Origin: JALZVT01 sp039029135 | GTDB taxonomy: Bacteria; Pseudomonadota; Gammaproteobacteria; Pseudomonadales; Azotimanducaceae | NCBI GenBank assembly: GCA_039029135.1 | Contig: JBCCGT010000009.1 | Coordinates: forward strand, 62,001-126,000 | DNA length: 64,000 bases | Reading direction: 5' to 3' | Part shown: positions 51,173-58,434 of the stretch, piece after piece | Layout: each line of letters opens with the position of its first letter | Numbering within the stretch: position 1 is the first letter of the stretch | Made by a program: the position numbers and the translations under genes | The notes under the pieces: model-generated | Told to the model about the DNA's origin: nothing | The model's database searches: none | The model's input: the letters and a program-made list of their open reading frames with translations, nothing else

Positions 51173-51486
51173 GCACTGTAGTTGCCACGCTGTGGCTGGT
51201 GAGTGCGGCACTTCTGTCTCTGATGGGGTGTGTACTGCTGGCACTAAGCCAGCCGCGCAACTGGCGTCGGGTACTCGGCGATCGCAAAGCGGAATCACCA
51301 AAAACCGCGACAGCCGGTTGGCTGTTCGTCGGCGCAGCGTTGCTTCCCTGTGTGCTGCGCGACGGCGGAAGCTTCGCCGCTCTGTTGTGGCCGCTGACGT
51401 TCGCCTTCGGCGCTGCCGCGACTGCAATGGTGCTGACCTTTCGTCCACAATGGCTGAGATCCTTGGCGAGAAGAATCGGGGGGTAG
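51169..51486 (+). CDS. DUF3325-type small membrane protein
   Basis: A 105-residue protein with three hydrophobic helices. Its start ATGA overlaps the PepSY stop, so it is made with it. Position and composition (ALSQPRNWRRVLGDRKAE) fit DUF3325, the usual third member of the iron-uptake set. It probably acts in the inner membrane as an accessory of the PepSY protein. The function is not known. Confidence 0.75.
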   Translation: MSTVVATLWLVSAALLSLMGCVLLALSQPRNWRRVLGDRKAESPKTATAGWLFVGAALLPCVLRDGGSFAALLWPLTFAFGAAATAMVLTFRPQWLRSLARRIGG

Positions 51487-51621
51487 CGCCACCAGCGGTA
51501 AAGAAAGCGCAACTCTCTCAACGTCTCACGACTTGCCCTGAACATCTGCGGGAGCGGACCCTTCCCGCCCTGGCACTGACCTGCTGCTTCGGCCTGTCTG
51601 GCGCCGGCTGCGACGCGTCAA

Positions 51622-52305
51622 TCAGCGAGGGCTAACCTGAGTGATCGGAACATATGCGGCCTGTTCGGTCGGGATCGGATCGCGTAGTCCGTAAACGCTA
51701 ACGACATGCACCCCATATTCACCCTGTGTGCGCTGCAGCCATGGGTCACTGTGCCCGAGAAGTGCTGCGTACTGACGATCCCGGTCGTTCGGCGCCGTAA
51801 GCTGTATAGCGGCGATAGAGGTCGCACCGTTGGGATGAGACACGCGCCGCGGCCGGGCGTCGGGAACATAAGCCCCCATGAAAAAGGGCAGTGCCGGGTC
51901 AGTCGGAAAGCACGTTTGCGTGCGGATCGCCTTGCCGTCGGGTGGTGTTCGATGGCCGACGATTGGACCGACCGCCTCAATTCCCGCGGCTTCGAGCGTA
52001 GGCAGATGGGGCGTGATGTCGCCGTCTGACTCCAGACACAGATCGCACCAGCCTTCAGGGGCGGCGAGCCAGCGATCGAATCTGGCGAGCATGCCGGCCG
52101 GCAACTGCGCTCGATACGCCTGTGGCGGCTGCGCGCCCTTCACGTCGATCAGTTCGATGAACGGCCCTTTGTCGAACCACACTATCGCGTTGATGGCGTG
52201 ATTGGGATCGGACCCCCACTGGACCGTAAAGCCGGCGTGACGCCATTGGTCCACGCTGGCAGCGAGATCCTTCACTTTGCACAGCACATGACTGCTCTTC
52301 AGCAC
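51622..52305 (-). CDS. VOC family (glyoxalase-like) protein
   Basis: A 227-residue vicinal-oxygen-chelate protein. HVLCKVKDLAASVDQWRHAGFTVQWG is a VOC opening, and metal-binding candidate residues are the early His and a Glu in FIELIDV. The two-module length suits a Glyoxalase_3-like lyase or dioxygenase-like protein. It is divergent from the FAD-dependent oxidoreductase at 52428, and the promoters must lie within the 122-bp gap. The substrate is unknown. Confidence 0.78.
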   Translation of the reverse strand: MLKSSHVLCKVKDLAASVDQWRHAGFTVQWGSDPNHAINAIVWFDKGPFIELIDVKGAQPPQAYRAQLPAGMLARFDRWLAAPEGWCDLCLESDGDITPHLPTLEAAGIEAVGPIVGHRTPPDGKAIRTQTCFPTDPALPFFMGAYVPDARPRRVSHPNGATSIAAIQLTAPNDRDRQYAALLGHSDPWLQRTQGEYGVHVVSVYGLRDPIPTEQAAYVPITQVSPR

Positions 52306-52427
52306 AGGTGACCTCGATTGTCCGATTCAGAGCGACACAGCTAGACAGACGCTGCACACCGCAACGATGGATGGAGAGTAAGCTCTACAGCGCCATACAC
52401 TGCATGCTAACAAACAAGGAGAGCGGC

Positions 52428-53861
52428 ATGGCTCGAATCGAGACCGACTATTTGGTGGTTGGCGCCGGAGCCATTGGTATGGCGTTCGTGGACGTGCTGC
52501 TGGAACGGACCGATGCAGACATCGTCATCGTCGACAAGCGTTGCCAGCCGGGCGGCCATTGGGTGGACGGCTACCCATTCCTTCGACTGCATCAGCCCTC
52601 CGCGTTCTATGGCGTACCGTCGTGTCCGCTGGGTATGGATCGAGTCGATACCGACGGAGTCAACGCCGGTTTCTATGAACGCGCCGGCGTCGCCGAGATC
52701 AACGACTACTACCAGAAGGTCATGCAGGATCGATTTCTCGCGAGTGACAGGGTGCGGTTCTTGCCTAGCACCGAGTATTTGGCGGTCGATCAGGGCGAAC
52801 ACAGTCTCCGCGGGACGCTGTCCGGCACGGAGATCCGCGTAAAGGCCAGGCGCAAACTCGTCGACGCAACCTACCTTCAGTCTTCAATTCCCGCGACACA
52901 CGATCCTAAGCAGAACCGGGTTGGTTTCACCTGCGATCCTGACGTACGCATGGTGACGCCGGGGGAACTGGTCAACTGCTTCGACTGCCCAGATGGATTC
53001 ACGTTGATCGGTGCGGGAAAGACCGCGATGGACACCTGCTGTTGGTTGATCGACGCCGGTGTCGATCCCAACCGGATCCGCTGGATACGACCGCGCGACG
53101 GTTGGCTCGTGAATCGTGTAACCACGCAACCACTCGACCTGTCGGCCAACATGCTGATCTTCCAGGGTCATATGATGGCTGCCGCAGCCACCTCCGGAGA
53201 CGGCTACGAACTGGCCTGCCGAATGGAGGAGCAGGAACTGTATCTGCGCATCGACACCCAACAGCGGGCGCCGATCTACCGCGGTGCGACGATCGCTCTT
53301 TCGGAACTGGAGGCGCTGCGCACTGTGGAAAACGTTGTGCGCAAAGGGTATATCCAGTCCGTAGACACGCGCCGCGTCCGGTTGACCGAAGGGGAATTGA
53401 AACACACTACCGACCATGTGTTCATCGACTGCACGGCGCCGGGACTAGCGAACAAGCCGCTAGTGCCAATCTTTAGGGATGACAAGATCATTATCCAGTA
53501 CACCACGGTGGGCGTAGCGCCATGGACCGCTGCGGTGGTTGGGTTTTTCGAATCGCTCGACATCAGCACCGAGGACAAGAACGCGTGCTGTGCGCCCCTA
53601 CCTCGCACCGGGTTGATCGAGGATCAGCCCGTGAACATGCATCGCGGTTTCGCTCTGGAGGGCCCGCGCAGAAAGTACAGTGAATACGCTGACTGGAGCA
53701 GTGCGTGCAGGCTGAACGCGGGTCGCTCGATTGCAGAGCATATGGCTGACCCGGAGGTCGGCGATGCCGTCGCTTTGATGAGCAAACACGGCGCCGCCGC
53801 GATGAAGAACCTCGCCCGTATGGCGGCGGCGCGGGACAACAACCTGGGGTCAGAGTCGTGA
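52428..53861 (+). CDS. NAD(P)/FAD-dependent oxidoreductase (monooxygenase-like)
   Basis: A 477-residue two-dinucleotide flavoprotein. The FAD motif GAGAIGMAFVD is near residue 12, the PGGHW acidic-end region near 41-45, and a second Rossmann motif GAGKTAMD near 190. These fit FMO-like or related NAD(P)/FAD proteins. AAGGAG is 6 nt before the ATG. Its last four codons (GSES) and stop codon lie in a perfect hairpin that I read as an inserted REP element. No P450 or partner is adjacent; function is likely oxidation of an organic compound. Confidence 0.8.
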   Translation: MARIETDYLVVGAGAIGMAFVDVLLERTDADIVIVDKRCQPGGHWVDGYPFLRLHQPSAFYGVPSCPLGMDRVDTDGVNAGFYERAGVAEINDYYQKVMQDRFLASDRVRFLPSTEYLAVDQGEHSLRGTLSGTEIRVKARRKLVDATYLQSSIPATHDPKQNRVGFTCDPDVRMVTPGELVNCFDCPDGFTLIGAGKTAMDTCCWLIDAGVDPNRIRWIRPRDGWLVNRVTTQPLDLSANMLIFQGHMMAAAATSGDGYELACRMEEQELYLRIDTQQRAPIYRGATIALSELEALRTVENVVRKGYIQSVDTRRVRLTEGELKHTTDHVFIDCTAPGLANKPLVPIFRDDKIIIQYTTVGVAPWTAAVVGFFESLDISTEDKNACCAPLPRTGLIEDQPVNMHRGFALEGPRRKYSEYADWSSACRLNAGRSIAEHMADPEVGDAVALMSKHGAAAMKNLARMAAARDNNLGSES

Positions 53862-53871
53862 CTCTGACCCC
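53846..53871. repeat. REP-like perfect hairpin spanning a stop codon
   Basis: GGGGTCAGAGTC and GACTCTGACCCC separated by GT: 12-bp perfect arms. The stop TGA of the upstream gene (53859-53861) lies at its centre. The GGGGTCAGAGTC motif is, to my recollection, frequent in gammaproteobacterial REP sequences moved by RAYT transposases. It may also act as a terminator. Confidence 0.7.
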
Positions 53872-53918
53872 CGACTCTGCCCCCAGCTAGTTCGCATTCG
53901 CAGGGTATAGCCGCCCGC

Positions 53919-54800
53919 CTATTCCGTGCGGTTCAAGAAATCCACGACTGCGTCGGTAAACAGGTCGTTGCGGTCGCCGGCCACCATATGTGCCGCATCG
54001 GTGACGTTCACATATTCCGCGTGCGGGCAGGTCTCCAGGAAACTCTGTGCCCCCGCTTCGCTGAGCACGTCTGAGAGCCCGCCGCGCACCAACTGAGTCG
54101 GTACCTTCAGCTGTGCCAACTCTTCCGCAGCGCTCTGCAGTCGATTGTGGCGGATGTCGATTTCGCCGCGTCGCCCGACGCCCAACCAGTCCGGATCCCA
54201 GTGCCAGCGCAGCCGGCCGTTTTCATCTAGGCGGACGTTTTTCTTCAGGCCATCCAGGACGCGCGGCCGCGCGCGGTGTGGCTGGTATGCGGCAATGGCG
54301 TCCGCCACTTCTTCGAGGGACTCGAAGCCTTCGGGTTTCTGCGCCATGAAATCGAGAATCCGCTGCGCGCCATCCGGCTCGATCTGTGGTGCCATGTCGA
54401 CCAGCACGAGTGCGCGCGAGTCGACATGCCGCTCGCCCACGGCGCAGAGGCTAACGCCACCGCCCATAGACGCGCCTACCAATACGGGCGCGCTGTCGCC
54501 GATCTGATCTGCAACGACCGCCAGATCGGCCACCATCGAGTCCTGGGTGTAGTCACCATCCACCGCCCAGCCGGAATCACCGTGACCGCGAGCATCCAGC
54601 GCATAGGCCAGAAAGCCGGCCTCGGCCAGCTTCTCGCCGGTGCCTTTCCACGCGTGACGCGTCTGCCCGCCGCCGTGCTGCAGGATCACCAGCGGGCGAT
54701 CCGCATCACCCCAGCGGTCAGCCGCGATCGCCACGCCCTTATGTCCTTCGAGCATGAGCATGGGTTCCGGGGTACCTGGCAGACGGGTTCTGGTTGTCAT
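53919..54800 (-). CDS. Alpha/beta hydrolase
   Basis: A 293-residue alpha/beta-fold hydrolase. HGGGQTRHAWKGT is the oxyanion region, GASMGGG holds the nucleophile Ser near residue 117, and late DAAHMVAGDRND supplies the His. Length and motifs fit epoxide hydrolase, haloalkane dehalogenase-like or esterase groups; the nucleophile is Ser, which points to an esterase. The start at 54800 is chosen because the longer upstream frame (to 55019) is low-complexity and crosses hairpins. It is convergent with the FAD oxidoreductase across the REP hairpin. Confidence 0.85.
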   Translation of the reverse strand: MTTRTRLPGTPEPMLMLEGHKGVAIAADRWGDADRPLVILQHGGGQTRHAWKGTGEKLAEAGFLAYALDARGHGDSGWAVDGDYTQDSMVADLAVVADQIGDSAPVLVGASMGGGVSLCAVGERHVDSRALVLVDMAPQIEPDGAQRILDFMAQKPEGFESLEEVADAIAAYQPHRARPRVLDGLKKNVRLDENGRLRWHWDPDWLGVGRRGEIDIRHNRLQSAAEELAQLKVPTQLVRGGLSDVLSEAGAQSFLETCPHAEYVNVTDAAHMVAGDRNDLFTDAVVDFLNRTE

Positions 54801-55247
54801 GGTGTGGCCACAGCTAGAACGGAGGTACTCGCGGGTCTCGCCGATCGCGAGCAGTAAAGCGGTCGAGTGTGCCACGGGTTGTAACGCCATGGGGGGCCTT
54901 CGGCCCCTACAGCCGATGGAATCGGCGCCCGGCTGAGCATGCTTTTCGCCGCTTCTGCCCACTCCAAGGCCCGCATCGCAAGTCGGCGGCAGACAGCGCC
55001 GGAAGAGAAGAAAACTCAAGCCGCACCCCGCGCGTTCGCAAAACGACCGTTCAGCTCAGGCCATTGGACGCCGCGACAATGACCCGATTATCTGTCAACT
55101 ATGTTATCTATAGTCTAATCGAGGGTCGGAGGGGCCTCCTGAGCAGACGCGAGTGACGCAGACCTTGAGAGGTGTACTCGCAGACTAGCGGCAACGTCTG
55201 ACCAGCGCGCCCGTCCGTCCGCGCGGCCGAGCGAAAAGGGAGCAACT
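54801..55247. other. 447-bp divergent intergenic region
   Basis: Between the hydrolase and the PPC-PKD-LamG gene. It holds two adjacent hairpins at 54893-54926 and an AT-rich patch near 55078-55125 that may carry the promoter of the large secreted protein. No gene or RNA is recognised. Confidence 0.45.
54893..54926 (-). repeat. Two adjacent hairpins, REP-like
   Basis: GGGGCC-TTC-GGCCCC at 54893-54907 and GCCGAT-GGA-ATCGGC at 54912-54926. On the minus strand the first is preceded directly by GTAG, like the head of REP units in other gammaproteobacteria. Confidence 0.45.
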
Positions 55248-57575
55248 ATGAGGGATCGCAACGGGCGCCGGAGTAGCCCACATCGGCGCGTCTTCCGAGG
55301 TTCAATGTTGTGCGTCATGGCAGGCGCGACAGCAGTTGCTCTCGCAGCAGCAGATGCGGCAGGCGCAACCCAACAGTTCATCAACGCAGCCATCGACGCA
55401 GAAAACGCCGCAGACAATGCGCCGATAGTCGCTTTCGAAGCCAGTAACATCGGCCGGCCGACAAACCGCAAATGGCGAGGGAATTTTGTGCTGCCAGACA
55501 ACGCGGCCGACCTTCGCATAACGCTGTCAGGCGGTAATGGTGAAGCGGATCTGTTCGTCCGCAAGGGTACGAAGCCCACTCAAACGACCTACGATTGCCG
55601 GCCGCTGCTGGCCGGCAACGAGGAGACGTGCGTCTTCGCAGACCCGGGTAGCCCAGCGACCTACTTCCTGATGATCAGGGCACGCGCGGAGTTCGAGCAG
55701 GTTACGATCCGCGCGACCTATCGCATGAACGCGGCAGACAACCAAATCCCGTCGGCTGCCTTTTCCATCGCGCAGCAGGCAACAACTGGCGTGGTGGAGT
55801 TCGATGCCAGTTCCTCAACCGACGCGGACGGCACGATCGAGTCTTACGAGTGGACATTTGGCGATGGCGCCGTGGCCAGCGGACCGATGCACGTTCACAG
55901 CTACGCCACACCTGGCACCTACAGCGTCAGCCTGACCGTCTTCGATAACGCCGGTGCCTCAGATACCACGACGATGGACGTGCTGGTGCCGGCCGCAGAC
56001 GACGCCGAGATCCTCGCTTTCGAGGACGTCGTCGCCGACCTTCGAAAGAACGGCAAGTGGCGCGCGAGCTTCGCACTGCCCGCAGGCGCCACCGATCTGC
56101 GTGTCGACATGAACGGCGGTAGCGGAGACGCTGACCTTTATGTGCGCAAGGACCGCAAACCATCGCAGTCGGTGTATGACTGCAGACCACGCTTACCCGA
56201 CAGCGAGGAATCCTGCTTTTTCGCGGATCCCGGCGCTCCTGCGACCTACTTCTTATTCGTGCGTGCCCGCAGCGCAAGCAGCGACATCAGAATTCGCGCG
56301 AACTATCGAATGAGCCCTGTCGCAAACCGGATTCCGACGGCCTCGTTCACGGCAAACCCACAGACAGGTACCACACTCGTCGAGTTTGACGCCGGCGCAT
56401 CCATGGATCCGGACGGCAGCATAGACAGCTACCAGTGGTCTTTCGGCGATAACAGCGTCGGGACAGGTGAACTTGCAGAACACCAGTACGACGCTGACGG
56501 GGTTTACACCATCACGTTGACCGTGGTCGACAACGATGGGGATAGCTCTACGGCCAGTCAGGAAGTTGTCGTCGACAGCCAGGCGTCACCCATCGCAGTT
56601 TCGCTGACCTACAACTCAAACCGTACGGCCGTCAGAGTGGACTGGACGGGCGCGAGCGGTCGGCGGGTGGATGTCTTGCGCGCAGGCGTGAAGCTGAAGA
56701 CGACGGCGAACGACGGTCGCTGGCAGGACAACAAGCCGGTGGTCTCCGCCGCGTATCAGGTGTGTGAGTCGGGAACCCAGGTTTGTTCTTTGCCAACCCG
56801 CATCTGGACGCCTCTGCTCGGGTTGGTACTGGCCTACCGCTTCGACGAGCAGACAGGTGACCTGGTCGAAGACGCCGGACCGAACAACATTCACGCCATG
56901 CTCGAAGATTTCAGCGGCGACTTCGACGGTGAGCCAGTCAGCTACCAAGCCCCTGTCCGGGTGCTCAGCCTGAACGACGGTGTTGCGAACCTGAACACAG
57001 CGACCGGTTACACGGGCGCTGAGCTCATCAACGTCGGCAACGACGCGCGCCTGAACCCAACGGCGCTCACGATTATGGCCTGGGTGCGCTATCAATCACT
57101 CGACGACGACTATCGCGGGAGTCCGCTCGAAAAACGCTTCGAGGTAATGGAAAAGATTGGCGGCTATTGGTTGAACGTTCGCACCAGCAACGACGCAAAC
57201 ACCGCCGTCGGCACTTTGCGATTCGGGCTGCGCAACTCGATCAGCGCGACGCAGGGCGGCACCGTTACCGTAGACAGCAATGTGGCTCTCATAGCGGGAA
57301 TGTGGCATCACGTCGTGGGTACCTACGACGGCGAACGGCTGCGCGTTTACCTCGACGGCGATCGGGTTGGCCAGGTGGTGAGCGCGGTCAATGTGGCACC
57401 CTACGATCACCCTCTCGTCATCGGCGCCAAGATGTCGGATGTGGGCTTGCGTTGGAACGACGACACCGCGCGCCCCCCGACCGCACTATTCAACGGATCG
57501 ATCGACGAGGTCCGCGTCTACGATCGGGCACTGTCCGATCTCGAGGTGAAGGCGATCTTTGAGACCCCGCCCTGA
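55248..57575 (+). CDS. Secreted PPC-PKD-PPC-PKD-LamG protein
   Basis: A 775-residue exported protein: signal peptide about 1-40, then a PPC (pre-peptidase C-terminal) domain at about 60-155, PKD domain at about 165-250, a second PPC at about 255-350 and PKD at about 355-445, a fibronectin-like segment at about 445-530, and a LamG/concanavalin-like domain at about 535-775. The PPC-PKD unit is duplicated (compare ADLFVRKGTKPTQTTYDCRP with ADLYVRKDRKPSQSVYDCRP). No protease or glycosidase domain is visible, although PPC and PKD usually flank enzymes. AAAAGGGAG precedes the ATG. It may bind polysaccharide or proteins outside the cell. Confidence 0.82.
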   Translation: MRDRNGRRSSPHRRVFRGSMLCVMAGATAVALAAADAAGATQQFINAAIDAENAADNAPIVAFEASNIGRPTNRKWRGNFVLPDNAADLRITLSGGNGEADLFVRKGTKPTQTTYDCRPLLAGNEETCVFADPGSPATYFLMIRARAEFEQVTIRATYRMNAADNQIPSAAFSIAQQATTGVVEFDASSSTDADGTIESYEWTFGDGAVASGPMHVHSYATPGTYSVSLTVFDNAGASDTTTMDVLVPAADDAEILAFEDVVADLRKNGKWRASFALPAGATDLRVDMNGGSGDADLYVRKDRKPSQSVYDCRPRLPDSEESCFFADPGAPATYFLFVRARSASSDIRIRANYRMSPVANRIPTASFTANPQTGTTLVEFDAGASMDPDGSIDSYQWSFGDNSVGTGELAEHQYDADGVYTITLTVVDNDGDSSTASQEVVVDSQASPIAVSLTYNSNRTAVRVDWTGASGRRVDVLRAGVKLKTTANDGRWQDNKPVVSAAYQVCESGTQVCSLPTRIWTPLLGLVLAYRFDEQTGDLVEDAGPNNIHAMLEDFSGDFDGEPVSYQAPVRVLSLNDGVANLNTATGYTGAELINVGNDARLNPTALTIMAWVRYQSLDDDYRGSPLEKRFEVMEKIGGYWLNVRTSNDANTAVGTLRFGLRNSISATQGGTVTVDSNVALIAGMWHHVVGTYDGERLRVYLDGDRVGQVVSAVNVAPYDHPLVIGAKMSDVGLRWNDDTARPPTALFNGSIDEVRVYDRALSDLEVKAIFETPP

Positions 57576-57602
57576 TCGCTCCTGGAAGACTCCAGAAGAA
57601 TT

Positions 57603-57676
57603 TGGAGGCTCGGGTCGGAATCGAACCGGCGTACACGGAGTTGCAGTCCGCTGCATAACCACTCTGCCACCGAGCC
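57603..57676 (-). tRNA. tRNA-Cys (GCA)
   Basis: A 74-nt cloverleaf on the minus strand. The acceptor GGCTCGG pairs with CCGAGCC, followed by T and an encoded CCA. The anticodon loop reads GGACTGCAACTCC with GCA as the anticodon, and TTCGATTCC is the T-arm. Its position after pgsA corresponds to the glyW-cysT-leuZ place in E. coli, but only Cys is present here. Confidence 0.95.
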
Positions 57677-57735
57677 TTGGCCGCGGGGACTGAGCCTCGC
57701 GGGGCACGCGATTCTACCCTAATTCTTGGCTCGGG

Positions 57736-58386
57736 CTAGTCCCGGTCTGGCTCGGTCAGGCTCGCCTGGGTTTGTGCAGGCGAATCCCCTTCCGCACCCT
57801 CCGCATCCGCATCCGCATCCGCATCCGCACTGCGCATCCCGTCACGCAGCGCAGGCCACGCCGCCCGCAGATAGGTCACCATCGACCAGAGCGTCAGCAC
57901 CGCGGCCGCGTAGAGGAGCACATAGCCGACAATCACCCAGGGTCGATCGAGCTCCGGCGGATTCGCCAGCAGTATCAAGATCGCGGTCATCTGCAGCGTG
58001 GTCTTGACCCGCCCGAGCCAGGAGACCGCCACGACGCCGCGGGCGTTCATCTCCGCCATCCACTCGCGCAGCGCGCTGACGACGATCTCGCGACCCACAA
58101 TGATCATGCCGGGCAAGGTCAGCCAGACGCTGCCGTGGCTGGCGATCAGCAGCAGCAGCGCCGTAACGACGATCAGCTTGTCGGCGACCGGGTCCAGGAA
58201 CGCACCGAACGGCGTCGTCTGGCCGAGCCGGCGAGCCAGATAGCCGTCGACCCAGTCGGTCAGCGCGGCCGCGCCGAACAGCATGGCCGCCCACAGATAG
58301 GTAGTGGGTGCGGGCAGAAAATAGATCACCACGAAGACGGGAATGAGCAGGATCCGCGCGATCGTGAGGATATTCGGGATGTTCAT
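57736..58386 (-). CDS. pgsA: CDP-diacylglycerol-glycerol-3-phosphate 3-phosphatidyltransferase
   Basis: A 216-residue inner-membrane enzyme that makes phosphatidylglycerophosphate. The CDP-alcohol phosphotransferase motif is DWVDGYLARRLGQTTPFG followed by FLDPVADK (D-G-x2-A-R...G-x3-D-x3-D). Four or more membrane helices are seen. It extends about 25-30 residues past the usual end with an Asp-Ala repeat (DADADADA), coded by a hexanucleotide repeat at 57801-57830. It is 48 bp downstream of uvrC on the same strand, the usual gammaproteobacterial order. Confidence 0.95.
   Translation of the reverse strand: MNIPNILTIARILLIPVFVVIYFLPAPTTYLWAAMLFGAAALTDWVDGYLARRLGQTTPFGAFLDPVADKLIVVTALLLLIASHGSVWLTLPGMIIVGREIVVSALREWMAEMNARGVVAVSWLGRVKTTLQMTAILILLANPPELDRPWVIVGYVLLYAAAVLTLWSMVTYLRAAWPALRDGMRSADADADADAEGAEGDSPAQTQASLTEPDRD
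57801..57830 (-). repeat. Hexanucleotide repeat in the pgsA 3' end
   Basis: CCGCAT four times, then CCGCAC, on the plus strand. It encodes an Asp-Ala run in frame, so copy changes would alter PgsA tail length without frameshift. Confidence 0.8.
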
Positions 58387-58434
58387 GCGGGCAGTGTACC
58401 GGCAGCGTCGAGACTTTGGCGTACGGTTTACCCG

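Noticed and set aside
57577..57600. CTGGA/TCCAG hairpin after the PPC-PKD-LamG gene as terminator
   Set aside because: Only a 5-bp stem without a T-tract; not strong enough to list.
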